Notes: a model not told the origin generated them from the sequence alone. A stretch of DNA of 64,000 nucleotides from Oscillospiraceae bacterium MB24-C1 (GCA_030913685.1 CP133187.1:930001-994000); one strand, 5' to 3'; shown: positions 49,993 to 59,355, numbered from the stretch's first letter. Translations and numbers: made by a program.

Positions 49993-50828
49993 TTCCATTT
50001 GAATTTATCTATTGCCGCCCAAATACTTTGGCTGAAGCCGTGGAAGCATTTGTTCAACTGCAAACTGAAGGGCAAAATCCATTTTATTACGCGGGCGGAA
50101 GCGAGATCATTACAATGTGTAGAGCGGGCAGTATCCACCCTGGCGCGGTGATAGATATAAAGTCTATTCCAGAGTGCAACCAGCTTGAGGTGGATAACGA
50201 CGTTTTAAATATCGGCGGGGCGTGCAGTCTTAACAAGATTAAAGAATCCAAGCTGTTCCCTTTGCTTAGATTGGCCTGCGGACGCATTGCAGACCACACC
50301 AACCAATGCCGTATCACGCTGGGCGGAAATCTGTGCGGAACCATCATTTACCGCGAGACCAGTCTTGCACTTCTTGTTTCGGATGCTCAGGTAACTCTGC
50401 TGGGACCAGAAGGGCGACGTACAGTTTCTTTTAAAAGCATATTTAACGGTAGAATAAATCTAAAACCCGGTGAATTTATTGTACAGGTGCAAATACCCTC
50501 TTGGGCACTAAACGAACGTTATGCACATATTAAAAAAACTGAAAATGAAAAAATAGATTACCCCTTGGTGACGGTTGCGGCTATCTGGAAGGGAGATGTT
50601 TTGCGTGCAGCATTTTCAGGCCTCTGCTCTTTTCCATTTCGCAGCGAGGAGATAGAGTCCGTTTTAAACGATCGTAGCTTATCCTGCGAGATCAGGGCAG
50701 AAAAAGCAGCCCAACTGTTGCCCGATGCAGCATATAACGACGTAGAAGGTTCCGGTGAGTATCGTGTTTTTGTACTGCGAAACACGCTATGCACCCTTTT
50801 GGAGGATTGGGAAAGTGGTAAGATATAA
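49989..50828 (+). CDS. Molybdenum hydroxylase FAD-binding subunit
   Basis: A 279-residue subunit of the CoxM/XdhB type that passes electrons from the iron-sulfur subunit to FAD. FAD-binding motifs 'YYAGGSEIITMCRAG' and 'CRITLGGNLCGTIIYRET'; the C-terminal CO_dehydrogenase-type domain has 'AAIWKGDVLRAAFSGLCSFP'. It overlaps both neighbours. Confidence 0.9.
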   Translation: MIPFEFIYCRPNTLAEAVEAFVQLQTEGQNPFYYAGGSEIITMCRAGSIHPGAVIDIKSIPECNQLEVDNDVLNIGGACSLNKIKESKLFPLLRLACGRIADHTNQCRITLGGNLCGTIIYRETSLALLVSDAQVTLLGPEGRRTVSFKSIFNGRINLKPGEFIVQVQIPSWALNERYAHIKKTENEKIDYPLVTVAAIWKGDVLRAAFSGLCSFPFRSEEIESVLNDRSLSCEIRAEKAAQLLPDAAYNDVEGSGEYRVFVLRNTLCTLLEDWESGKI

Positions 50829-51288
50829 TGGAAAAACTGTCGTTTCGCTTAATGTTAACGGAGAGACGCATGAATTAGCTGTGAGACCCTCGGATATTTT
50901 GTTGGACGTACTGCGTGAACAGTTGGGTTTGACCGGCGCGAAGCCCGGCTGCAAAAATGGAGATTGCGGTGCATGTACCATTATAATGGACGGTTTACCC
51001 ATGAAATCCTGCCTGATTCTTGCCGTTGAAGCGCAGGGGCACGATGTTTTAACTGTGGAAGGGCTTGGCGGTACATCGATGGTTCAACAATCATTTGTAA
51101 ATCAAAATGCGGTTCAGTGCGGTTACTGCACGTCTGGTTTTTTAATGGTTTGCCACGCACTCAAAATGAATCACCCGATTTTTCCGGGAGAATATATCAT
51201 CGAAGAATGGTTGCAGTCAAATTTATGTCGTTGCACCAGCTATCAGGAAATCCGCAAAGCCGTGCGCATGATGTACGAGTTGACTTGA
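50815..51288 (+). CDS. Molybdenum hydroxylase [2Fe-2S] subunit
   Basis: A 157-residue subunit, the usual size. The plant-ferredoxin cluster has Cys in 'PGCKNGDCGACTIIMDG' plus 'MKSCLIL'; the second cluster has 'QCGYCTSGFLMVC' and 'LCRCTSYQEI'. GTG 50815 is chosen because GGAGG lies nine bases upstream and because the family start (VVRYNGKTVVSLNVNGE) matches; a longer frame to 50755 is open. It overlaps the FAD subunit by 14 bases. No molybdenum-cofactor or maturation gene is in the window. Confidence 0.92.
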   Translation: MVRYNGKTVVSLNVNGETHELAVRPSDILLDVLREQLGLTGAKPGCKNGDCGACTIIMDGLPMKSCLILAVEAQGHDVLTVEGLGGTSMVQQSFVNQNAVQCGYCTSGFLMVCHALKMNHPIFPGEYIIEEWLQSNLCRCTSYQEIRKAVRMMYELT

Positions 51289-51336
51289 CTTATTGCTTAG
51301 TTTTCCAGCACGTTGTTTTGAAAATAGCAAAGTTTG

Positions 51337-51373
51337 AGGGACGCGCTTAAACAAAAGTTTATAGCGCGTCCCT
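51337..51373 (+). terminator. Intrinsic terminator of the molybdenum hydroxylase operon
   Basis: An 11-bp stem AGGGACGCGCT (51337-51347) with AGCGCGTCCCT (51363-51373) and a TTTATATTTA tail. Confidence 0.85.
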
Positions 51374-51445
51374 TTATATTTACGGAAACTCAAATTCTTT
51401 GTCTTGTCAAGTGCTTATAATTTCGTAAGTTGTTAATGCATGCTT

Positions 51446-52135
51446 TTAAGTGATAGCCTTTATCGCCGCTTTTTGTGCATGAATTTGCGTCGTGTCAAAC
51501 ACAGGCAGCGGAGAATCCTCTTGCTGAATCAACAATCCTATTTCGGTGCAGCCAAGAATTACACCTTCAGCACCACTGTTCTTTAACTGTTCAATGATCC
51601 GCATATACTGTTTACGAGATTCATCTGATATAATCCCAAGGCACAGTTCATCATAAATAACATGATTCACCAGTTCCACATCTACGGCATCGGGAATAAT
51701 AACCGTTATCCCTCTGGATATGAGCTTTTCCTTATAAAAATCTTGAGTCATCGTATATTTTGTACCTAATAGCGCTACTTTTTTGACGCCGGCCTGTTCT
51801 AGAGCGTCTGCGGTAGCATCTGCAATATGAACGATTGGGATATCGATTTGTTCCTGAATCTGAGGTGCAATTTTATGCATCGTATTCGTGCAGATTACGA
51901 TAAAATTTGCGCCCGCTTTCTCCAGATTTTTTGCGGCATCTGCGAGAATATCGGCGCTCTTGTCCCACTCGCCCTTCGCCTGGCACTCCTCAATTTCGGC
52001 AAAATCGACACTGTACAAGAATATTTTAGCGGAATGGAGACCACCCAATTTTTCTTTAACCGTTTCATTTATAAGCTGATAATATTTAACCGTGCTTTCC
52101 CAGCTCATTCCGCCAATCAAACCTATGGTTTTCAT
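51446..52135 (-). CDS. Aspartate/glutamate racemase family protein
   Basis: A 229-residue cofactor-independent racemase. Catalytic Cys pair in 'FIVICTNTMHKIAP' and 'VILGCTEIGLL'; N-terminal 'IGLIGGMSWESTVKYYQLIN' is typical of the RacX/YgeA branch, which can have broad amino-acid specificity. It ends a probable unit with the PhzF and metallo-hydrolase genes. Confidence 0.9.
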   Translation of the reverse strand: MKTIGLIGGMSWESTVKYYQLINETVKEKLGGLHSAKIFLYSVDFAEIEECQAKGEWDKSADILADAAKNLEKAGANFIVICTNTMHKIAPQIQEQIDIPIVHIADATADALEQAGVKKVALLGTKYTMTQDFYKEKLISRGITVIIPDAVDVELVNHVIYDELCLGIISDESRKQYMRIIEQLKNSGAEGVILGCTEIGLLIQQEDSPLPVFDTTQIHAQKAAIKAIT

Positions 52136-52157
52136 TGTATTCCCTCCTGAAATTTAG

Positions 52158-53006
52158 TTAAACAAAGAGCTGCCCTCTTGCAACGATTTTAACATCCCCA
52201 GCCACCTTGATTTCTCCTGTTGACTGATCAGCAAAAACTGTAATTATGCTGGGTCTCCCCACAAAATCGCCTTGACTAATATTAATTTTTTCTGTCGCAT
52301 TACAGAACCCTCTTTTAAAAAGATAGGCCCCGGTCGGCCCGGCCGCACTGCCGGTTGCTACATCTTCTACCGCACCTGAATTGTCCCACGTGCGCCCTTC
52401 CATTTTATCAACGTCAAAAACATAGACAAACTTTGCATTTACCTTACTCAATAGAGCCTCAAAATTCCTTACACTAATTTTCGCCTGCCCCAGCCCAGAA
52501 GTGAGTGGAACAATTAAATAGGGCAATCCAGTTGAGACAACTTCTATCGGAAGCGTAGGGTGAAGATTGTCAGCGGTAAGATTCAAAGCCTGTAAAAACA
52601 TTGCTTTTCCTTCACCCTCAACTGTTCCTAAAAACTCAGGGATGCCTTGATTCATCGTGGCGTGATAGTATTTATCCTTTTTTATCGTTTCTGATTGTAG
52701 CGTTTTTTTGTTCAACTCAAATACTGTGGTTATTCTGCTTTCCTCTGAATACAAGTTTTCATGGACGGTTGCCACCGCCCCCAAAATCGGATGCCCTGCA
52801 AAGTCCAATTCCTCTTCCACAGTAAATATTCTAGCGCGAAAACGTTTCTCTCCAACTTGTTTTAGAAAAATAGTTTCAAATTGCTTAAATTCCTGCGCCG
52901 TTCTCTGCATGTATTGAGTATCAAGCTCTTCTTCATGAATAATAACTGTTAATCCGTTTCCTGATAAACTTTTTGAACTGAATACATCTGCATGACAGTA
53001 AATCAT
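52158..53006 (-). CDS. PhzF-family isomerase-like protein
   Basis: A 282-residue protein with the diaminopimelate-epimerase-like fold: 'VFSSKSLSGNGLTVII', the catalytic Glu region 'QFETIFLKQ', 'EEELDFAGHPILGAVATV' and 'DVATGSAAGPTGAYLF'. The family isomerises small carboxylic or amino acids; the substrate is unknown. It is 22 bases upstream of the racemase gene. Confidence 0.9.
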   Translation of the reverse strand: MIYCHADVFSSKSLSGNGLTVIIHEEELDTQYMQRTAQEFKQFETIFLKQVGEKRFRARIFTVEEELDFAGHPILGAVATVHENLYSEESRITTVFELNKKTLQSETIKKDKYYHATMNQGIPEFLGTVEGEGKAMFLQALNLTADNLHPTLPIEVVSTGLPYLIVPLTSGLGQAKISVRNFEALLSKVNAKFVYVFDVDKMEGRTWDNSGAVEDVATGSAAGPTGAYLFKRGFCNATEKINISQGDFVGRPSIITVFADQSTGEIKVAGDVKIVARGQLFV

Positions 53007-53038
53007 TTACTCTCCCCTTTTCAGCAATATACCAATCA

Positions 53039-53800
53039 TCACAGCCAGATGGCCCAATCACCGTAGTCGAAGGTGCCGCTACCATGATGCAGGTTGCCAT
53101 CGGCCTTCAGCTGGCGGAAAGCGTCTCGCATACGCACCAGAATCTCTGGTTGAATATCCAGACTGTGATGAGCTGGAAACACCTTTTTGACGGGGAGGGC
53201 TGCAATCTTTTCAAGCGACGTGAGATATGCCTGTGGATCAGTGGAAGGGTAGTACGCGAACAGTGTATCCTTGTAGACAAGATCGCCGGTGAATAAGTAT
53301 CCACGCTCCGGCTCCCAAAAGCAAAGATGCCCAGGAGAATGCCCCGGCGTATGTAGCGCAGTGATCATGCGCCCACCTAGGTCGATGGTGTCACCATCGT
53401 GTAGTAACCGCGTGGGTGTTCCCTGAAAGAACTTATAAGTGTTGACGTCATAACCCTCCGGTAGATCGCAACGGTCTGTAACCATCTCTCGGATGGTATC
53501 CATCGTCAGCGGAAATTCACCGTTTAGCCAGTTTAATTCCGTCTCATGGGCGTAAAAATCTGGGTAGTATTCGTGCCCGCCGATATGATCCCAATGGATA
53601 TGTGTCGCTACGGCAGCCACCGGCTTGTCCGTCAGTTTTTTCACTTCTTCAGAGATGTTACAGATGCCAAGCCCGGTATCAATGAGCAAACACCGCTCTC
53701 TACCTTCAATCAGATAACAGTGCGTTTCCTCCCAATGGCGGTATTCGCTGATAATATGCGTATTTGCATCAATTTGATCAAGTGTAAACCATTTTTTCAT
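53039..53800 (-). CDS. Metallo-beta-lactamase-fold hydrolase
   Basis: A 253-residue metal hydrolase. The zinc motif HxHxDH is in 'ATHIHWDHIGGHEYY'; further ligands are His in 'LHTPGHSPGHLCF' and Asp in 'YLFTGDLVYKD'; 'KVFPAHHSLD' closes the site. It hydrolyses an unknown ester, thioester or lactone. Convergence with an amino-acid racemase and PhzF suggests a small-molecule pathway. Confidence 0.9.
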   Translation of the reverse strand: MKKWFTLDQIDANTHIISEYRHWEETHCYLIEGRERCLLIDTGLGICNISEEVKKLTDKPVAAVATHIHWDHIGGHEYYPDFYAHETELNWLNGEFPLTMDTIREMVTDRCDLPEGYDVNTYKFFQGTPTRLLHDGDTIDLGGRMITALHTPGHSPGHLCFWEPERGYLFTGDLVYKDTLFAYYPSTDPQAYLTSLEKIAALPVKKVFPAHHSLDIQPEILVRMRDAFRQLKADGNLHHGSGTFDYGDWAIWL

Positions 53801-53884
53801 TTCAATTCTTCCTTTATGTAATATAAAATTTCTTCCTGCTACTCTGCTAGATTGTATAAGTTATATTTTAGTTATTTGGGATTG

Positions 53885-54067
53885 TTAAAAAAGCTTAAAT
53901 ATACTCTTTACATTTTTATTGAGCTCTTTTGAGATAATATTTATGATCAATTCCTCAATAGAAGCCAAGAACGTTATGCCCAACAACAGTGCGATAGTGA
54001 AATTAAAACCGAAAGCGGCATAGAGCAGCGGAAACATAAACAGCAATGCTCCGGACGCTTGTTGCAC
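53885..54067 (-). pseudogene. C-terminal relic of a CDP-alcohol phosphatidyltransferase-like membrane protein
   Basis: The 60-residue frame reads as the last two membrane segments of such enzymes ('QQASGALLFMFPLLYAAF', 'FLASIEELIINIISKELN'). Upstream in the same frame there is a stop two codons before, and no N-terminal catalytic motif (DGxxAR...G...D) exists anywhere nearby. The rest of the gene is lost. Confidence 0.55.
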
Positions 54068-54112
54068 TTTCTATTTCCTACGTTCACGCCATTAGTTGCC
54101 GGTCACCTTTTA

Positions 54113-55288
54113 TTACATTTGTGCGTTCAGGTAATCAACTGCAAATTGTGCGTAAATGGCTGTTCCACACTCTAAAACATCTTCGTCAACATCAAACTCA
54201 GGATGATGATGGCTGCAAACGATGCCTTTGTCACGATTGCGTGCGCCTAAAAAGCCATACACACCTGGCACCTTTTCCATCAAGACCGAAAAATCCTCAG
54301 CTCCCATCATCTTGCGAAGCGGCACAAGACTGTTTTCGCCCATAATCTTGGCTGCCGCGCCACGGGCAATCGCGTTGAGTGCTGGGTGTTCGTTGATAAC
54401 CGGACCGGGCAAAAATTCATAGTCGACTTGTGCAGTGCAACCATAGATAGCGGCGGCGTGGGAGGCAATCTGCGTAATCTGTTCGGGAATGCTGTGGCGA
54501 AACGCCCTGTTAAAGGTACGTACTGTTCCGACAAGTTCTACCGTATCAGCAATGATGTTGAAACGCTGTCCGCCGTTCATCATACCAACGGAAATTACCA
54601 ACGCATTGAGCGGATCATTCAGCCTTGCAACAAGTGCCTGAAGCGCCATATTGACCGCCGCCGCGGCAACGATAGCATCACTACCCTTATTTGGTGCGCT
54701 GCCATGTGCGGCTTCGCCATGAATCGTAATGGTAAAGCGGTCGCTGGAGGCCATCCGCTCATCGTCTTCAAAGTTAACTGTTCCGGCATCAAGCATTGAC
54801 CACACATGCATGCCAAAGATGGCGTCCACATCATCAAGGGAACCGTTTTTAACATAATGCTCAGACTGTATACCTATTTCTTCCCCCATTTGAAACAGCA
54901 GCTTGACCGTACCATGTAAAGCTTCGGGGTTTGAGACCAGTACCTTTGCCGCGCCCAGAAGCATCGCTGTGTGGCAGTCGTGACCACAGGCATGCATCAC
55001 ACCGGGGCACTGCGACGCATAGGGCTTACTCGCAGGTTCGGTGATTGGCAACGCATCAATATCGGCGCGCAGCACAACGGTTTTCCCCGCGTGTTTTCCG
55101 CGGATAATGCCGACCGCACCAGTACATTCTTTGAATTTAACGACTTCAATTCCACTCTTTTCAAGTTCAGATACAATATGTGCAGTTGTGTTAAATTCTT
55201 TGGTGCTTAGCTCAGGGTTTGCATGAAGCCAGCGGCGCTGTGCGATAACATAGTCCTTTAATTGCTTTGCCTGTCCTTTAATGTTCAT
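54113..55288 (-). CDS. M20 amidohydrolase (first of two tandem copies)
   Basis: A 391-residue metal-dependent amidohydrolase of the IAA-amino-acid hydrolase/HipO branch. Metal ligands: Cys-His in 'GVMHACGHDCHTAML', Glu-Glu in 'GEEIGIQSEHYVK', His in 'FGMHVW' and His in the C-terminal 'CSHHHPEFDVDED'. It cleaves an N-acyl amino acid or a related amide. It shares about half of its residues with the adjacent copy by eye and overlaps it by four bases. Next to AbgT, cleavage of an imported acyl- or aminobenzoyl-amino acid is likely. Confidence 0.92.
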   Translation of the reverse strand: MNIKGQAKQLKDYVIAQRRWLHANPELSTKEFNTTAHIVSELEKSGIEVVKFKECTGAVGIIRGKHAGKTVVLRADIDALPITEPASKPYASQCPGVMHACGHDCHTAMLLGAAKVLVSNPEALHGTVKLLFQMGEEIGIQSEHYVKNGSLDDVDAIFGMHVWSMLDAGTVNFEDDERMASSDRFTITIHGEAAHGSAPNKGSDAIVAAAAVNMALQALVARLNDPLNALVISVGMMNGGQRFNIIADTVELVGTVRTFNRAFRHSIPEQITQIASHAAAIYGCTAQVDYEFLPGPVINEHPALNAIARGAAAKIMGENSLVPLRKMMGAEDFSVLMEKVPGVYGFLGARNRDKGIVCSHHHPEFDVDEDVLECGTAIYAQFAVDYLNAQM

Positions 55289-56475
55289 GCCTTCTCCTCC
55301 CCTGCTGCGCTCACCAGATAGTCCGCCGCAAACTGGGCATATAACGCTGCGCCGCGCTGCAGAACCGATTCATCCACTGTGAATTTATCTGAGTGATTCG
55401 GCCACACAATACCTTGCTCAGGGTTTAGGCAACCGATAAATCCGAATACGCCGGGCGCCTTTTCCATCAGCATTGAGAAGTCCTCAGAACCAGTAACAGG
55501 CGGCATATCGCGCAGCTGTTCCGGCCCAAAAAGCTTGATCGCAGCAGCGCGCGCGATTTTGTTGAGAACGGTATGTTCATTGATAACGGGGCCTTCTATC
55601 GAATCATAGATCAACTCTGCAGTGCAACCAAGCGCCGAGGCAGTATCGGTTATTATTTTGCGAATACCGGGTTCAATAGTCGGTTGTACTTCGCGCGAGA
55701 AGGTGCGGATGGTCCCCTCCAACTCAACGCGGTCGGTAATAATATTGAATTGTGTGCCGCCCTTGACCGTACCAACCGTGATGACCAGCGGATTGAGCGG
55801 ATCGTTGCGACGGCTAACAAAGGTTTGCAGATTAAGTATAATGGCACTGGCCGCCATTATAGCATCCTGCCCTAACTGCGGCGTGGAGCCATGTGTCGAG
55901 CAACCGTGTACAACAATTTTGAAATTATCACAGGAGGCCATTCGGTAACCGTCCTGAATATTTATGAAGGGTGCTGGCATAACGCCCCAAACGTGGCAGC
56001 CAAACAATGCGTCAACATCGTCTAAATAACCCTTTTCGACATAATATTTTGCACCAAAGCAGGATTCCTCAGCTGATTGAAACAGTAATTTGATCGTGCC
56101 ACTAAGCTCCGCCTGGCATTGAGAAAGTATTTCGGCGGCACCCAGCAACATGGCCGCGTGACAATCATGACCGCAAGCATGCATTTTCCCCGGGATTTCA
56201 GACGAAAAATCCAGTCCGGTTGCTTCTTTTGTGGGCAAGGCATCAATATCGGCACGTAACATAACGCTCTTCCCTGGCCTGCCGCCGCGAATGGTACCGA
56301 TTACGCCATAATAATCATTAAAAGTTGTTGTTTCTATGCCGAGCGTCTCAAGCACGCTAACAATGTATGCAGTGGTTTCTTTCTCTTCAAAAGGCAGCTC
56401 AGGATGGCGATGAAACCATCTTCGGTGCGCAATAATTTTATCTTCAAGCTGCTCCGCAAGCATTTTAATATCCAC
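55285..56475 (-). CDS. M20 amidohydrolase (second of two tandem copies)
   Basis: About 396 residues, paralogue of the next gene: 'KMHACGHDCHAAMLLGAAEI', 'QSAEESCFGAKYYVEKG', 'FGCHVW', 'VTGSEDFSMLMEKAPGVFGF' and the final 'NHSDKFTVDESV'. GTG 56475 has AAAGGA nine bases upstream; ATG 56463 and GTG 56502 are alternatives. It lies between the AbgT transporter and the first copy, all on the - strand. Confidence 0.9.
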   Translation of the reverse strand: MDIKMLAEQLEDKIIAHRRWFHRHPELPFEEKETTAYIVSVLETLGIETTTFNDYYGVIGTIRGGRPGKSVMLRADIDALPTKEATGLDFSSEIPGKMHACGHDCHAAMLLGAAEILSQCQAELSGTIKLLFQSAEESCFGAKYYVEKGYLDDVDALFGCHVWGVMPAPFINIQDGYRMASCDNFKIVVHGCSTHGSTPQLGQDAIMAASAIILNLQTFVSRRNDPLNPLVITVGTVKGGTQFNIITDRVELEGTIRTFSREVQPTIEPGIRKIITDTASALGCTAELIYDSIEGPVINEHTVLNKIARAAAIKLFGPEQLRDMPPVTGSEDFSMLMEKAPGVFGFIGCLNPEQGIVWPNHSDKFTVDESVLQRGAALYAQFAADYLVSAAGEEKA

Positions 56476-56506
56476 GTTATAAATTCCTTTCCTTTCTGAC
56501 ACAACT

Positions 56507-56549
56507 AAGGCTGAGGCGATTCGAAGAGTTTGTCGAACCGCCTTGCCTT
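56507..56549. terminator. Hairpin between abgT and the amidohydrolase genes
   Basis: An imperfect stem (AAGGC, AGGCGA and TTCGA at 56507-56524 paired with 56533-56549) with a small internal loop. The T-run is on the + side, with no + strand gene to serve, so its role in the - strand operon is uncertain. Confidence 0.45.
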
Positions 56550-56567
56550 TTTAAATCGGCCTTTTCT

Positions 56568-58112
56568 TTAGGAAAGGAATATGCCGCCACCGGGTCCCAG
56601 TGGCAGATCTAACAATGCCCAGATTACCAACTGGATAATCCAAACCACAGAAAAAGCGGCGGAGTAAGGCACCATATTGGCAATAACAGTCCCCATACCG
56701 GTGTCTTCTTCATATTTACGAGCAAAGCCGAGAATCAGTGGGAAGTAATAGAACAGAGGGGAAAGTGGATTGGTGATAGAATCGCCAATTCGGTAAGCAA
56801 CCTGGGTGACTGCCGGGTCAAGTTTCATCACCATCATCATAGGTACAAAAACAGGCGCCAAAATGGCCCACTTTGCAGAAGCCGAGCCAATGAAAATATT
56901 GACGATGCATGAAACGATAACCAGGCCTATAAGCAACGGGATGCCTTCAAAATGCATGGCGGTAAGTAACTCGGAACCTTTAATGGCTATGACGGCGCCA
57001 AGGTTGCTCCAAGAGAAATAGCTGGTAAATTGCGCGCAGAAGAAACAAAGAAGTATGTAAGGTGCAACGTCCTTGAACGCATCTACAATAGCGGCGAATA
57101 AATCCTTGTCATTTTTAAATTTACCCGAAGCAAATCCATAGACAGCACCGGGAATAAACAGGAACAGCGCAACGCTAACAATAATACCGCTCATAAACGG
57201 CGATTTAGAACTCATCAGCGATTTGCTTTCCGGGTCTGCCAGAAGCGGATCGGGGCCTACACACATTAAAATGAATACCACAATGAAAAGGAGAAATGCG
57301 ATTCCAGCCGCCTTTAAGCCTTTATTCTGCTCAGGTGTAAGCTTTGTTGTAGAGATATCAAAATTGTATTTTGATAAATCCGCACCGGCAAAGCGACGCG
57401 CCATAAATTTTTCGGTTATAAGAGTACCAACGATTGAGAGCGCAACACAGGAGACAACGAGAAAATAGTAATTGATGGCGGGTGATGCTGAATAGTTTGG
57501 ATCCATCATTTTGGCTGCCGCCTCAGTAAAACCATATGCAAGCGCATCGGACATACCCAGCGCAATATTGGCACAAAAGCCGGCGCTAACGGCAGCAAAA
57601 GCGGTGAACATTCCTAAAAAGGGATGGCGGCCAATGCCTAAGAAAATAATCGCAGCAAGAGGCGGCATGATAACAAATGCAGCATCACCGGCAATATTAC
57701 CGTTGATTCCAACGAAGATGATCGCAAAAGTAACCAACGAAGGGGGTGCGCCAGCAAGCAGTTTTTGCATGAGCGTGGCAAGAAATCCGCTTTTTTCAGC
57801 AGCACCTGATCCAATTACAGCGACAAGCACCATACCGAAAGGTGCAAAACCTGAAAAGTTTGTGACGGCCTTACTCCACATCATGCGGAATCCGGATTTT
57901 GATAGCAAATTTGTTACAGTGATAATTTCACCTGTTCCAGGATGAACTGCGCTGACACCGGCGGCACTGCATATGCCGGAAATAACAACAACCGCTACTG
58001 CAAGAATAACAAAAAGCGTCACTGGGTCGGGCAGCTTGTTACCGACCCGTTCAATACCACCAAGCATCCGGTCAAATAACGTATTATTTGTCTTTATTTT
58101 CGTCTTAACCAT
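56568..58112 (-). CDS. AbgT-family transporter
   Basis: A 514-residue membrane protein with 11-13 hydrophobic segments, homologous to the p-aminobenzoyl-glutamate transporter AbgT/MtrF. Motifs: 'LFDRMLGGIERVGNKLPDPV', 'VAVIGSGAAEKSGFLATLMQ', 'GNIAGDAAFVIMPPLAAIIF', 'GSASAKWAILAPVFVPMMM' and 'YRIGDSITNPLSPLFYYFPL'. ATG 58112 has GAGGAGGG six bases upstream. With two M20 hydrolases downstream it repeats the E. coli abgT-abgAB arrangement, so folate-breakdown dipeptides or acylated amino acids are likely substrates. Confidence 0.92.
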   Translation of the reverse strand: MVKTKIKTNNTLFDRMLGGIERVGNKLPDPVTLFVILAVAVVVISGICSAAGVSAVHPGTGEIITVTNLLSKSGFRMMWSKAVTNFSGFAPFGMVLVAVIGSGAAEKSGFLATLMQKLLAGAPPSLVTFAIIFVGINGNIAGDAAFVIMPPLAAIIFLGIGRHPFLGMFTAFAAVSAGFCANIALGMSDALAYGFTEAAAKMMDPNYSASPAINYYFLVVSCVALSIVGTLITEKFMARRFAGADLSKYNFDISTTKLTPEQNKGLKAAGIAFLLFIVVFILMCVGPDPLLADPESKSLMSSKSPFMSGIIVSVALFLFIPGAVYGFASGKFKNDKDLFAAIVDAFKDVAPYILLCFFCAQFTSYFSWSNLGAVIAIKGSELLTAMHFEGIPLLIGLVIVSCIVNIFIGSASAKWAILAPVFVPMMMVMKLDPAVTQVAYRIGDSITNPLSPLFYYFPLILGFARKYEEDTGMGTVIANMVPYSAAFSVVWIIQLVIWALLDLPLGPGGGIFLS

Positions 58113-58402
58113 AAAAGGCCCTCCTCGTTGTTCGTCTTCAATGTCATAAGTTTTACACCATACAAAATGTACTGATCGATGCTCCCGCTTTGATGGCTCA
58201 AGGTAGTGTATTGGGAGATGAGTTGTCATTGTTCATTCAAACTAAAAGCACAATTATTACTGATTACGCCAACTCTACATTTGAACCTAGGTCTACCGCC
58301 TTGTTTTTATGCCACCTTCTTTCTAGTTTTAATGCTCTTCCTCGTTTCCTCCTCTCTCAATCTGGAATTTCTTCTTATATTTACAGCACCGTAATCAACA
58401 AT

Positions 58403-58436
58403 CTACTTTATATTTAAACATAAACTTATAAAGTAG
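58403..58436. repeat. Inverted repeat in the abgT-LysR gap
   Basis: A perfect 10-bp inverted repeat CTACTTTATA (58403-58412) and TATAAAGTAG (58427-58436), directly after the LysR stop. The gap 58113-58441 holds no other feature I can support. Confidence 0.5.
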
Positions 58437-58441
58437 ACGCG

Positions 58442-59332
58442 CTATAACAAATTTGAATTTTCACAAATTGTTTTTATCAACCCCTGCATCTGGGGGGTAA
58501 CCCATCTGTTCTTATGATAGAAAAGTTGACTCCAAAATTGTATAGGATTCATATCTACATCAATAATGGAAAGTGTTTTATGACGCACACTATCATAAAT
58601 GACGTATACAGGCAGGAACGATACCCCCATTCCCCGACTGAGCAAATTCGTTATAATTGCAGTATTATCTATTTGCATAAAAGGGTTAACAATCAAGTCC
58701 TGCATAGCGGCCTCTTGCTCCAAAGCCTTTCGGTATAGACCAACCTTTTCAATCATAATAAGCGGTTCTTGCAACACTTCCGCAAGCGGAACATGACGCT
58801 TTTGTGTAATTGGATTATTAGGTGAACCAACAAAAACGATCTGCTCTGCATTTGAATAAGCGCAAATACAATCTTTTTCCAATATCTTTTTATCAAGAAC
58901 ATAGATGATATCCAATGTGTTTTGACGTAACATCTGAAATAAGCTTGATGTAGAAGCTGTCTTAATTTCTACAGTTACTTTTGGGTATTTTTTATGAAAA
59001 ATCGGTAATAAATTCCTGAAGTTATATGAAAAAAGCGATTCCAATACACCTATTCGGATATGTCCATTTACCTCCTGCGGTGTTTTGCCAATCGTTTTTA
59101 TTTTCTTTTCAATCTGCAAAATTTCGTTTACATAGGGAATAATATCTTGCCCTACCGAAGTCAGCGCCACTTTCTTACCAATTCGATCAAACAACGGCTT
59201 CCCAATCTCTTCTTCTAGCTGCTTAATTTGCATGGTTATGGTAGATTGTGCATACCCCAGCTCATCAGCTACTTTTGTAAAGCTCTCCAATTCAGAAGCC
59301 CTTATAAAAGTGTATAGATTCCTCAGTTCCAT
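58442..59332 (-). CDS. LysR-family transcriptional regulator
   Basis: A 296-residue LysR regulator: N-terminal HTH 'FTKVADELGYAQSTITMQIK' with 'LEEEIGKPLFDRIGKKVALT', then a ligand-binding domain ('RIGVLESLFSYNFRNLLPIF', 'NLLSRGMGVSFLPVYVI'). It is divergent from the opine-type dehydrogenase gene with dyad sites between them, so that operon is the likely target; abgT downstream is also possible. Confidence 0.92.
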   Translation of the reverse strand: MELRNLYTFIRASELESFTKVADELGYAQSTITMQIKQLEEEIGKPLFDRIGKKVALTSVGQDIIPYVNEILQIEKKIKTIGKTPQEVNGHIRIGVLESLFSYNFRNLLPIFHKKYPKVTVEIKTASTSSLFQMLRQNTLDIIYVLDKKILEKDCICAYSNAEQIVFVGSPNNPITQKRHVPLAEVLQEPLIMIEKVGLYRKALEQEAAMQDLIVNPFMQIDNTAIITNLLSRGMGVSFLPVYVIYDSVRHKTLSIIDVDMNPIQFWSQLFYHKNRWVTPQMQGLIKTICENSNLL

Positions 59333-59355
59333 CTTTGCCCCTCACACTTCATTTA

